A stretch of DNA of 64,000 bases. It comes from Dendronephthya gigantea. Taxonomy: Eukaryota > Cnidaria > Anthozoa > Malacalcyonacea > Nephtheidae. The position numbers and the translations under genes are program-made. Where the stretch lies: positions 554,501 through 618,500 of the forward strand of contig NW_021163051.1 in NCBI RefSeq assembly GCF_004324835.1. The letters run 5' to 3'. Every line of letters starts with the position of its first letter. Position 1 is the stretch's first letter. The notes under the pieces were generated by a model, which searched no databases, was not told where the DNA came from, and was given only the letters and a program-made list of their open reading frames with translations. This document shows, piece by piece, positions 12,281-23,205 of the stretch.

Positions 12281-15200
12281 TTAAGAAATGTTATAAAAAT
12301 GTTTCTTACTAATTTTTTGCAGAGACTGCTTCATCCAGGTGTAGAGTTTGTCCATTTCTATCTGTTCCAAAAGGTTGTGAGGAATATTTGGGAATGCCAA
12401 ATGAGCTCGTCCAGGAATGTTTTTGAATACTTCTGCTGATACTATATGCTCAACAAGGGATTTGACATCCTCTTCAGTCGACAATCTAGTGTGCTGCCCA
12501 GAAGGCCTTTGTACTGATGTAGTGTGGTCAAAATTCTTTACTATCTTCTCAGAAGTATCTGTACTTCTGCCAATTCGATTAATAGTTTTATCTGTAAATT
12601 CGCCTCTATAACTGTGACAGTCATTTTTGAAGTACTTATTGTCGTGTTCGATCTCTAAGTCCATTGGATGGTTTGTGTTTGCTTTACCTTGATGATTTAC
12701 AAACCTGTTCCAAACAAGAGAGTGTGCTAACCTTGGTGTAAGCAAACAGTTGACCTGCGCTTGTAGATGCAACATTGCAATTGCATATTTCGGGCACTGA
12801 GAAACTTTAAAAAACAACATGAAATACTTGTACAGTCGAATCACACGTGCACCGTCACCAAACTTGATAGCGTTGTTATGGTTTGCTCTGAGCAGTAGCA
12901 TAACTAGTAGCTGGTGAGTGTAATTATACAGGTGGTCAACTTGCTTGGGCTCTTTAGGGATAGGGATGCTAATTGGCTCTTCAACGTCATGGATCTTTCT
13001 TTCATGGGCCCGCAAAGCATGAGGACGGACATACTGCTTTCCACAAATTTGGCATTTCAACTCCTTTGTCTCTGGTGGAATTATCACTTCTGGTATTTGG
13101 TGAACAACATGTTCCTCTATAAACTTAGTGATGGTGTTTATGACATATGTCCTCTCATCACAATTTCCATCAAGGCCATCACTTTTGTTCTTGGTGGGTT
13201 CATCATCTACAGATTTCATTCCAAAAAAGTCCAGTGCTCCTACAATCAAATATGCATCCATGACCTTGTCAAGAAATTCACTTGATGCGTAGAAGTTCTT
13301 ATCATGGTCACAGGAAACATTTCTTGCATCAATGGCATTTCTGGCTGCATAAAGAGTTCCAATATCTCTGCCTGAAGATGTACTGTAAAGATGATTCCAT
13401 ATCACCTATAAATAATTGATTGCTTTTTAAGGAGAGTGTTGTGCAATTTGGTAATATTGGTCGGTTTCATTAATTAAGCATCATACATTGGGAATCAAGT
13501 GGGAGGTCAACCTCAAATGTATTGACATTTACTGTATGGTGCACAAGAGTGAGCAAATGATACGAAACTGCAAATATTTGCTACAAACTCACTCTGACAA
13601 ATGTGTGTTGACTTTGAGTTGACCCCCACATGAATCTAAGATGTCATACAGAACCCTTTGAATTAAACAATTAAAATAACCATAAAATCAATTTCACTCT
13701 TTCCTGCCTGGACACTTATTTAACTTTCTGAAAAATAATTAAGTAGGGCACACTGGGCAGATTTGTAGCCTTGTGGACTAAGGATTTGTTTGGCATTAAC
13801 AAATGTAAATTACTAAATTTGGAAAATATGGTTCTTACATTGTTACTTTGACCCTTTATTCATGGGAAGTACTTACAGTTATAATTGTAGCCAGATAGTA
13901 TATGTATTTACTTTTTACATAGTACTAAACATCTCTATACTAATTAGGGGCCCCCTGAGCAAGGATGATTAAGCCAATGATCAAGGTACTGTTAGTACCT
14001 TTATCCATTCTGCCTGAGTATGAAAATCTTCAGTTTTTGGGATAAGACCCTCAAGTCTGCTTGAAGGTGTCCTTGCATCCTGCATTGCAGCTTGTGCTTC
14101 TTTATGCCTTTCAAATGTCAGGTAATCACCTCCACTCAATACTTTAACAGGCCTGGATAATGCGTCATCTTTTTCCGAGTGTCCAGGAACATACTGGTGT
14201 ATCCAATCACATAATTCTATCATTTCAGCTTCATATTGCTCATTCTTGTTCAACACCCCGAGATTTACCTATGTAATTAGATGAATGTTTTAAAATCAAC
14301 TATATGTTCTGAAGCAATATTTTATAAGAGTATCATAAATTTTCTGTGTACCTTCTCTGTTTTCTGTTTGGTTTCTTCCATGTACACATGCATAATTCTA
14401 TCTGGGAGATGCTCTTTAAACCATGATAATGCAGGTACATGTGTTGCCCATATTTGTCCAACAATGAATACAAACTCGTCAACCAACATCTTCTGTTCAG
14501 CAGAACTTGGCAAGAATGTTGTGAGTGGAACATTTGCAACTTTCATTATTGGTTTGTCATTTGGCAAGTGATTTGACGATATCCTATTTTTGAATGCCAC
14601 ATATTGATACATGTGGTGATCTTTATTTTGATTCTTTGCTGTCATCTGCCGTGGCTTGCATCTTATGTCCACATTATCTCCTGTGAAAGAGTAACCAGGA
14701 TGCATTTCTTTTCTATGTTTGTCCAATTCTTCTTTGTTGGCAGCCTGTAATGCATGATCTGATGTTGATAGCATCTCTTTTTCCTTTTGAACATCTGCTT
14801 CCATTTCTTCTTTCCACATGATCAACTTTTTGTCAAAGTCTTTTCCAAAATAATCGAACATTCGACTTGTTGATTTGTATCCCATGCAGTTATTTAGAGC
14901 AGACAAACGTTTGAAACCAATTTTCTTTAAACCAGCCTTCTTCAAAATTACTGATTTCAGTCTTCTAGTTGCATTCATGTCATCATTGAAGATAGAAATT
15001 AATTGGCAAGCAGCATCACACATTGGTGGGATTAGAGCAGATTCCTTTTTGTTAACATTCCTTGCATGAGATTGATTGTTCACAGTGGCAGTTATTATCT
15101 GATGAAATCTTGGAGCTCTTTCAACAAGTTCGGCATTCATATTGTTCCATTCAAATGACGCAAGATCATTTGAAGTAGTTTTACGAAGAAGTGAAGGATG

Positions 15201-16690
15201 GGAGAGGGAACACAGATTTTTTAGTTCTTTCTGCACTATTGAACATGCTTCTTCATATACAGCATCACAAAAGTCATTGTGTTTCATAATAGATGCAGCA
15301 AGTGACTTTGGATTGCCAACTGCTAACTGGCGTCCAATAGCACATGCATTGTCTGGCAATTTAATTCTTTTTGTACTCTTGGGATAGTTGATAATTACCT
15401 TAATTAAAGTGTAAAATAACAAAAGTACAATTTTTTCTTTTAGTATCAATGATGAAAGTTACATGTTCATATGATATATTCAGTATATATACCCTTTTGC
15501 TACTGATGACAAACTTTATTGAGTGTTTTACTCTGCCAAATGTTTATAGAGTTAATTTACTGTGTTTATGGAGGAGCTCCAACAGATAGAATTTCAAATT
15601 CAAATGAACTACAGGGTGTATCAAAAAAACTGCAAACACTCTAATTTGAATAACATCCAATGTAGATTGTAGTTGGCATTTCAAAGCCTGTATGCATACA
15701 GCTAAATGAATTAAGGTTGTCCTTGACAAAGCTAAAAGTACCATTTTGTTCAAAATTTTGGCTCTTCGCTGATTGTTTTCCGTATATCTCGATTTAACGG
15801 ATAATTTCGACACAGCTAAAGAAAACTGTTCTTTCCTACTTCTAATTTTTCCACTTGGCTTTAGCTATTTAGCTTTAAATAGCATTTTAGCATTGTAGAT
15901 GACAAGTTTAATTTAGCTGTATAGGCTTTGAAATGCTAATTACTACGATACATTATAGCTAATTTGAATTAGAAAGGGTTCAGTTTTTTTTATACACACG
16001 GTATAATGCATATATTAGATATATCTTTTTTATGTTTGGATTTTTCATTTGATATTAATATTCAAATTCTATTAAATAATTTAAATTAGAGATGTTGTGA
16101 AACTCATCGTCAACAAACCGCAATATAAGATAATAAGGTACATACAAACTACTTTTTACCTCAACCGACGAAACTGTAGGAGAATCCTTTTCTACTGAAA
16201 CGGTTTCAGTTGAACTTGAGCGTGTCTTTAAAGTCTTTGCACTACAATAAGGCTCCTCAACTTCGCTGTGGTCTTGAAACAATGATTTCCTGTCCGTTGG
16301 CATTGCACCTGATGCGACAACTTTCTCATGTTGATCATCCTTTGCCATACGCTTCGTGTACTTTGTGACTCCTTCATCGTGTAATTTTTCTTTCGAACAC
16401 TCAAATCTTACTCTGAGTTCAACAATCTTTTTAACCAAAGTCTCGTTACGGTCGAAACATTTGCGGCAAATAATATCCGTTAAAACTAAATTTCTATCAA
16501 GCTCCACTCCGAGTAGAAGTTCTAAACTTAAACAAGCTTTGTTTTTTTGGAACGATGGCCCAAACAATCGTCTGCGAAGGTCTGCTTTCTCAACCGATAC
16601 ACCGCACAAAACGCAAATTTTATTCCTTGAAGCAGGTGAAATATCCAGGCGAGAATGAACTTTCGTAGGCGTTGTGTTTTTGTTCGCCAT
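12281..16690 (-). CDS. DUF6589 putative DDE transposase, four exons, intact
   Basis: Exons 16690-16160, 15398-14352, 14268-13999 and 13405-12281 join in phase 0 throughout, giving an uninterrupted frame of about 990 codons. Exon 1 has a ZAD-like Cys4 zinc-finger pattern (CVLCG ... ICRKCF). Exon 2 carries the DUF6589 hallmark GDNVDIRCKPRQMTAKNQ and a YVAFKNRIS strand. Exon 3 carries LSGGDYLTFERHKEAQAAM. Exon 4 has a C2H2 finger (CQICGKQY ... HERKIH) and MDLEIEHDNK. I take the Asp of GDNVD, the Asp of GGD and the Glu of DLEIEH as the likely catalytic triad; this is inference. Each intron is flanked by AG/GT at both borders, and every downstream exon starts with GT. Intron 1 holds a mariner-like MITE. 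The last exon could have a further spliced exon, since an AATTAGTAAG donor lies just before the stop. Confidence 0.85.
13406..13998 (-). other. Intron 3 of the DUF6589 gene
   Basis: AT-rich intronic sequence bounded by AAG/GTACTA and ATAG/GTGATA borders on minus. No open frame or repeat is recognised within it. Confidence 0.6.
15612..16001. mobile_element. Mariner-like palindromic MITE in intron 1 of the DUF6589 gene
   Basis: The 390-bp element is flanked by TA on both sides (15610-15611 and 16002-16003). Its inverted ends share a GTGTAT...AAAAACTG pattern. A second internal inverted pair (GCATTTCAAAGCCT and its complement near 15675 and 15930) makes the element nearly palindromic. It has no coding capacity and lies within intron 1 (15399-16159). 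It is typical of a Tc1/mariner-type miniature element. Confidence 0.65.
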
Positions 16691-16744
16691 ATGCAAATTA
16701 TTAATAAACACAAAAATGTCAATCACTTTTCCCGCCAAATTCGT

Positions 16745-16937
16745 AACAAGATTCAAATTCCTGCAAGGGAAACAAGTCTGCCTCTCCCCTCCCTCTCTCC
16801 TCGCCATTTTCCTCGCCCGATTTTAGGGTGCCATTATACTAATTTTTTTAGGGTGCCATTAAATTTTTTTAGGGTGCCAGTCACTGAGCTATAATAGTAA
16901 TTTTATACCATCAAGAGGCAGACTTGGAGCAAGTCTA
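16745..16937 (-). repeat. Right terminal inverted repeat with reiterated GGTGCCA modules
   Basis: This is the inverse of 8909-9100. Between the inner block and the terminal hairpin it has three copies of a TTTTTTAGGGTGCCA-type module (16822-16880), whereas the left end has single GGCACC motifs. The terminus ends CAAGTCTA at 16937, followed by the second ACACAAGAA. Confidence 0.85.
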
Positions 16938-19640
16938 ACACAAGAATGCCCAAGAGAGCAAAAGAAAGGTAAACAATTATTGGTTATTGCAGTTGGTGCT
17001 TTAAGTTTGTGGATATAATAAGGTGGTTGATATATACAAGGACGATTCTAAGTTGAGTTTTTCCTTAGATATGACAGACAACTAGAAGAACCAAATGAGT
17101 TGCAAAGAAGAACATCAGAACCTTTGCTGCTTGTGAGGTCCAAAACAACCCTGCATAATAAAATGTCTCTTCTTTCATGACGAACCTGAAAATGCAAAGC
17201 TCGCTCTTCACAATGTAAGCACTTTCATTGCAATAAGACAACGAAGCAGTAACATTGTCTCAGAATGATGTTTTACGATGTTTACCAGAAAAAGTGTTTG
17301 CTTAAAAATGTTACTAATGTGCTACGAAAGACCTTTTCACCAGATGAATCTAAATCTGACTTCATGGCAGAAATTGCAGAGAGAATTGAATTTCTTGCGG
17401 TAACAGAGAGCAGTCTCAGGCGTGGAGAGATATTGACTGTGGCTGATTTACAAAGTACATTAGAACAAGTATTTGAAGGTAATGGTGTATCTTATGTTAC
17501 CGTAAGACAATTAAAGCTTTTCTTGAGGATGAGATTCCAGAGATACATAAGCCTAAACAAAGCAACGAACCTACAAATGCGATAGACCTTAAAAGTTTTA
17601 TCTGATGCTGCAGCTACCCTGAGAAAGGTAATAAATAACAGCAAGAGGTGGGAGTTTACTGGAACCTTAACTGGCATTGATGACAATGTAGTATCTGATG
17701 AACTGTTATTGTTTGCTAGATGGCTTATCCAAGGGACTAAAAAAGAATCTATGATTAAAGAGAAGACAGAAAAGACAAAAAAGCGGGCATTGAGTTTGTG
17801 TCAATCAGCAATTTCGCTGTGCCTTACTGACAGGCAATGTGATAACAAGAAAAGCATAACCCTCAACTTTTCAAGAGAGATGCCCCAACAACTAGCTGTG
17901 GGTCTTGCCAAGCGACAAGGAGCAAAGATTTAGTCAACATGCTCCACGGTTTTGGGATGGCTGTGGAATACTACAGTGATGAGAATAGAAGCGCAAATAG
18001 AAGCAACCGTTCTAGAGCGTATGAAAAATGACAGCATATACATCCCACTGGATATCGTTGAGGGAAGGCATATATTTTTTGCGTTTGATAACATTGATTT
18101 CGCAGAAGATATCTACAATGGGCAGTCGACATTACATGGAACTGCTATGGCAGTATACCAAAAGAGGGAACCACAGGATGTTACACAAGAGATGAGGTAA
18201 ATAACACTCGTCAAAATGTCAACGCTGCAGTGTGGAGCAGAAACGTAAACAAAAGCGCTATTTATACATTTTCTTTTCATTTAATTTAATTTATTTTTTT
18301 ATTTTACGGGAGTGTTTGTAATTAAATAATTTAACCAGATATTTTATCAAGTGAATGTGCAACAGTCTTATTCAATGTTTGTTCGTCCTTTCTTTTCTTA
18401 AAGACTAGTCAATGCCAAGAATCAGAATTGCTCAATCCAGAATCGACCCGACGCTATTATGGCCTTGATGGAATGTCCCAATCCTTGCAAGCAGCCTGCA
18501 AGTCCACTGTATACCTTTTTCAAGGCAAGCACATATCGTATAGCATATCGTTGAGGGAAGGCATATATTTTTTGCGTTTGATAACATTGATTTCGCAGAA
18601 GATATCTACAATGGGCAGTCGACATTACATGGAACTGCTATGGCAGTATACCAAAAGAGGGAACCACAGGATGTTACACAAGAGATGAGGTAAATAACAC
18701 TCGTCAAAATGTCAACGCTGCAGTGTGGAGCAGAAACGTAAACCAAAGCGCTATTTATACATTTTCTTTTCATTTAATTTAATTTATTTTTTTATTTTAC
18801 GGGAGTGTTTGTAATTAAATAATTTAACCAGATATTTTATCAAGTGAATGTGCAACAGTCTTATTCAATGTTTGTTCGTCCTTTCTTTTCTTAAAGACTA
18901 GTCAATGCCAAGAATCAGAATTGCTCAATCCAGAATATACCCGACGCTATTATGGCCTTGATGGAATGTCCCAATCCTTGCAAGCAGCCTGCAAGTCCAC
19001 TGTATACCTTTTTCAAGGCAAGCACCAATATCAAGATACCAATAGTCTTACGTCCTCAAGATTTTGGGTGGCTCTTAGCACGGACGTTTAGTAACCACTG
19101 TGTACTGAGAGAAGAGCAGTCAAGTCAGCCAGTAGCTCCATTGGAAAAAGATTCGACTTCTGTTAACCCAAAAATCCCTGTGTGGTCGGCATAGAACTCC
19201 TTTATCAGCAAGCAAGTAGATGTAACGAAAGTGGAAAAACCGCCACTGCTATCCGTGTCTGCTCATGAATGGTCAACGATGCTAACCATCTTAAAGCAAG
19301 CTCGGAAGATTTCTGCAACCGTAGTTGGCCTGGATAGAAAAACGGTGATTGTCCTTCATATGGGCCTGTACCAACCAGCAAAGAAACTGCAGATGGCGCG
19401 AAACGATCTTAAACACAATGTTTTACGTCCAGGGGAACTGCACATAGTCATGGCACAGTTGTGCACCATCAGAGCGTTTATCTAAGACAATGGCATTGAT
19501 ATGTGATGGATTGAATCAGGCATCTATGGCTCAGCTACAGTCAAACAAATCTTAGATGGAAAGCACATAAGAGAGGACAAATGGCCCATTTCATTACTCT
19601 CCAGGCTCATTTTGATCTCTACCAGGAAGCATTTTTTAAC
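16938..19640 (+). pseudogene. Remainder of the multicopy DNID transposase-like gene
   Basis: After the transposon the frame continues MPKRAKER to a donor at 16969, then from 17069 as YDRQLEEPNE. Further pieces follow: FHDEPENAKLALHN, an exon near 17265-17590 (FLAVTESSLRRGEILT), KKSMIKEKTEK-like and ALSLCQSAISLCLTDRQ at 17709-17933, and VLERMKNDSIYIPLDIVEGRHIFFAFDNIDFAED near 18010-18110. Later pieces (IVLRPQDFGWLLARTF, PVWSAYNSF, LLSVSAHEWSTML) run to about 19640. Order and motifs match an abundant cnidarian multicopy gene whose DNID element resembles the GDNVD motif of DUF6589. At least five frameshifts or stops and an exon-scale tandem duplication show it is dead. Confidence 0.75.
18053..19025. 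repeat. Tandem duplication of a 480-bp exon-intron-exon block
   Basis: Bases 18053-18532 recur at 18546-19025, offset 493, with only a handful of differences (for example AACAAAAGCG versus AACCAAAGCG and AATCGACCC versus AATATACCC). The unit includes the end of the FDNIDFAED exon with its GT donor, the following intron, and the start of the next exon with its TTAAAG acceptor. The copies are joined by a 13-bp TATCGTATAGC-like junction. Confidence 0.95.
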
Positions 19641-19829
19641 AGCACCAATATATATATCAACATGGAGAAGATAAACTTTGGATGCTCCACGAAGAATATT
19701 TTATTACCAAGCAACAAAGAATACACAAAGAGACTGATTGAAATGACCGAAAAGCTTCTTAAGAGAATGCGCTGGCGAGCCTTTCATTTTCTCAATCCAC
19801 CAGATTAAAGCAGCAATGAGCAACGTAGA

Positions 19830-21793
19830 GAGACCTTTGGCTTCCATTCAACAAAGTCTTCACCACAGATACCCGAACTTCAACAATTCGAGCTTATGAT
19901 GACTGACATGGTGCAAAACATCGAGTTCAGAAAGCCCTCCCCGAGTGAATTCCTTTCTACATTGTCCAAACACGAAGAGTCTATAAAAGCAACCAACGAT
20001 ACCCTTGTGCCGGCTGACAAGACCACTAACTTCTACAAGCTACCGCCCACGGAATACAGAGCTCTTCTCAAAAAGAACATTGAAAAAGAGTACAAGAAAG
20101 CCCCTACAGACGCCCTAAGCCAGATCAACAAAAAAGCCAGCTCCATCGCACACCAGCTCAACCTAGAAGATAGAATTGAATCATTAGCATGCAAAAGCTC
20201 ATTCATCACGCTAAAAGACCATAAAGAGAACTTCACAAACAGCCCTACATGTCGATTAATAAACCCAACGAAATCGGCAAAATCAGCAAGCGAATCCTTG
20301 ACGATATAAACAAAGCCATAGTCAGTGCCACTGGTGTCAACCTATGGAAGAACACCAAAGCAACGCTTAACTGGTTCAACAACATTCAGAACAAAAGGAA
20401 GCATTCATTTATAACGTTTGACATTGTTAACTTCTATCCATCAATTTCAACAGAATTACTCAATAAAGCTTTGGATTTTGCTGACACCCACACCCATATA
20501 GATCTAAGGGACAGAAACATCATCATGGAGGCCAAACAATCAATACTCTTCGAGGACAAATCTGCATGGGCAAAAAAGCAATCATCAAATCTGTTCAATG
20601 TGACCATGGGCTCCTTCGATGGCGCAGAGACTTGCGAACTTTTCTGCAGCGTTTTCAGCAACAACAATCTAAAGATAACTATCGAGGTGAATAAGAAAGC
20701 CGTTAACTTCCTTGACGTGACACTAGATCTGCGCAACAGCTCCTACAACCCCTACATATAAAGCCTAACAACACGCCTCTGTACGTCCACAGCGAGAGTA
20801 ACCACCCGCCGATAATCATTAAGAACATACCCCTCAGCATTAACAGACGGCTGAACGAAATATCGTCAGACAAAGCGTCGTTCGACCAAGCAGCGCCAAC
20901 TTATCAAAAGCACTCAATGATAACGGGTACAATTACCAGCTACACTTCTACGCAGATAAAGAGAGACGTAACAAGAAAAAAAGAGAACGACGCAGAAACA
21001 TTACATGGTTCAACCCAACTTATAGCAAGCATGTAGCCACAGACATAGGAAAAAAGTTCCTAAACATCGTGAACTTAGCTTTTGGAAAGAAACATCCACT
21101 AAGAAAAATCTTCAACCACAACACACTCAAAATCAGCTACTCCTGTATGCCAAGCCTGGAGAAAAAGATCAGCGCCCATAACAAGTTAGTCTTGCAAAAA
21201 AACAACCCTACACCAGAAGAGCAAAAAACCTGTAACTGCAAATCCAGAGATAACTGTCCTTTTAAACGGCGAATGCCTAACAAGGAACATAATCTATCAA
21301 GCAACCGTCGAGAGCAACAATGAGAAACAAACCTATATTGGTCTCACTAGTGATGAATTCAAATCTAGATACAGAAATCATACAGGGTCTTTAGGCACAA
21401 GAACAAACAGAATGCAACCGAGCTTAGTAAGTTTATCTGGTCCTTGAAGGATGACGGAGTACCATTCAAAGTAAGCTGGAAGATCATCGCAGGAGCCGCC
21501 CCCTATTCAAACGCCACAAAGCGTTGCAACTTATGCCTCTTAGAGAAATACTACATCATTTGCAAAACAAACTTATGCTCACTTAACAAAAGAAGTTAAC
21601 TTACAAGCACATGCCGTCACACTAGCAAATATCTTCTAAAGAACTTATAGATTCTATCTATCATGTAAATTAGACTCTGATGCATTTAAGGCGTGCCTGT
21701 TAATAATAAATTATTTTATACACCTGATGAGAGGGAGCTTGCTCCTTCGAAACAGCGCTGTAGTAATTATGCAACCTTAGTTTTCTGTCTTTA
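19830..21793 (+). mobile_element. Penelope-like retroelement fossil (RT and GIY-YIG parts)
   Basis: Plus-strand pieces match Penelope-like elements in order: an N-terminal region, LKDHKENF with CRLINPTKS, GKISKRILDDINKAI, FITFDIVNFYPSIS (RT motif A), [24 protein letters not shown], and further on a YIGLTSDEFKSRYRNHTGS segment from a GIY-YIG endonuclease. The 5' part appears truncated against the preceding pseudogene, and a Tc1 element adjoins the 3' end. The copy is broken with several interruptions. A hammerhead-like motif lies in its 3' region. Confidence 0.8.
21719..21770 (+). ncRNA. Hammerhead-like ribozyme motif in the Penelope-like element
   Basis: The conserved core CTGATGA (21724-21730) is followed by an 8-bp helix (GAGGGAGC paired with GCTCCTTC, 21731-21748), GAAA (21749-21752), a very short helix III (CA-GCGC-TG) and the cleavage-type dinucleotide TA. 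This is the type I arrangement known from Penelope-like elements. Helix I pairs only weakly next to the core, so activity is uncertain. Confidence 0.55.
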
Positions 21794-23125
21794 CTGCAAT
21801 TACTGATCATAATTATTTGAACACTTGAAGTACTAACATCTCTTCATAAGTGAACTGAAACATAAATGATCGAGTAATTTATTTCAAAGTTTTGAAACGC
21901 AAGGACATTGAAAGACTTATTTATCAATACAAAATTGCTTCATGCACTCTTTAAAATACAACTTAACACCCTTAATTTAATATTTGGTGTGGCCACCTTT
22001 TGCTTTTATGACTGCTCTGCAACGTTCTGGCATAGTGTCAATGTATTTTTTAACAACCTCAACAGGAATGCTTTCCCAGCATCATTTAAGTTCTAACAAA
22101 AGCGTTTCTTTTGTTTTTACACGCGATTTGTCAAGTTTACGGTCGACTAGTTCCCAAATTTGCTCAATAGGATTCAGGTCTGGGCTTTGTGCTGGCCAAT
22201 TCATGATTGTTAAAACACCTGCAGCCTCTTTTCTTCTTAAATAGTTTTGGCAGTATTTTGACGAATGTTTAGGATTGTTGTCTTCTTGAAAAAAAAATTA
22301 TTACCAATTAGCCGAGGACCTGACGGTACTGCATGCTTCACGAGAATATTATGGTACACCTTTTTGTCCATTATACCATCTATTTTAACCAAACCGCCTA
22401 ATTCTGTTCCAGACATAGAACCCCAAACCATAATATTCCCACCTCCATGCTTGACTGTGGAGGAAATGCAGTCGTTTATGACCCGCTCACCTTTTCGTCT
22501 CCGCACATAAACCCTTCGATTAGTGCCAAACAATTCAAACTTTGATTCGTCTGTCCATAATACCTTATTCCAGTCATCTTTGGTGTAATCTTTATGTTGT
22601 TTTGCAAATCTTAGGCGTTTTATTCGGTTCTGTGGTCTAAGCAATGGCTTCTTAACGGCTAACCTGCCAAATAGTCCTTGTTCACGTAAGTATCGCCGTG
22701 TTGTTGATGCAGCAATGGTGGTCTTTGCGTCCAGTTCTAGGGCGATTTGCACCCAATTTTGTGGCCCTTGATTTTGTTCAAGGTGTAGTTAATGGAGCCC
22801 AAAGAACATTTTAAGTCCCCAGCAATCTTTCTGTATGACCAACCTGCATCATAAAGTGCTTTTATCCTTGCTCTTTGCTCTATAGTAAGTTCTTTACACT
22901 TAGCCATGCGTCTTCACAAAAGCAGGGCTAGTCTAAAGTCAAGTCTGGTGCATGTGCTCAATGATCTAAACCTGAACTATTCAACACGGATGACTGAATA
23001 CCATAGGGATTGTAAATTTCATGATATACATATTTTAACATGTTTCAAGCTCGGGAACTGTTAGACTATTGGTATACTGAGAAATGAAAAAATTTAAGGT
23101 GTTCAAATAATTATGATCAGTACTG
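21794..23125. mobile_element. Tc1-like transposon with terminal inverted repeats
   Basis: The ends carry ACTGATCATAATTATTTGAA in opposite orientation (near 21802 and 23092-23120) and are bordered by TA. The right end reads CAGTACTGATCA inward, and the left end is slightly diverged (CTGCAATTACTGATCA). The interior is a full-length but broken transposase gene on minus. Confidence 0.85.
21977..22907 (-). pseudogene. Tc1-like transposase, near full length, broken
   Basis: The start is MAKCKELTIEQRARIKAL, with a paired helix-turn-helix region (SYRKIAGDLKCS) typical of Tc1 DNA-binding domains. After a frame change near 22745 the frame reads TTIAASTTRRYLREQGLFG, then VLWTDESKFELFG (first catalytic Asp), GGGNIMVWGSM, NNPKHSS (second Asp region) and WPAQSPDLNPIEQIWE (third acidic residue). 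The end is GGHTKY at 21977. Breaks visible: a frameshift near 22745, a frameshift in the A-run near 22290, and a TGA within the C-terminal LLLELK-CWESIP segment. About 310 codons, the usual family length. Confidence 0.88.
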
Positions 23126-23205
23126 TATATATCGCTAACCTTATCCATAAGCTTTATCCCTCACCTTACTTCAGTGTACTTTTCTAGGGTAAAGGTCGAT
23201 TGGAA

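Larger units (their letters stand above)
8909..16937. mobile_element. 8.0-kb DNA transposon with RecQ helicase and DUF6589 transposase-like gene
   Basis: Inverted termini beginning TAGACTTGCTCCAAGTCT bound the element. ACACAAGAA is present on both flanks (8900-8908 and 16938-16946) as a 9-bp target duplication. Removing the element rejoins an exon of the host repeat at TVHTR-MPKRAK, which independently confirms the borders. Inside are a RecQ-like helicase on plus and a four-exon DUF6589 gene on minus, converging tail to tail. The transposase-like gene has no visible breaks and the helicase has one frameshift, so the insertion looks recent. The gene pair resembles helicase-bearing Academ-type elements as I remember them, but the 9-bp target repeat does not fit the 3-4 bp I associate with Academ. 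Superfamily is left open. Confidence 0.9.

Noticed and set aside
8920-16880. Element borders at the inner GGCACCCTAAAATCGGG repeats (about 9031-16850)
   Set aside because: Matching sequence continues outward to the TAGACTTG tips, and only those borders give a clean target duplication and restore the interrupted exon.
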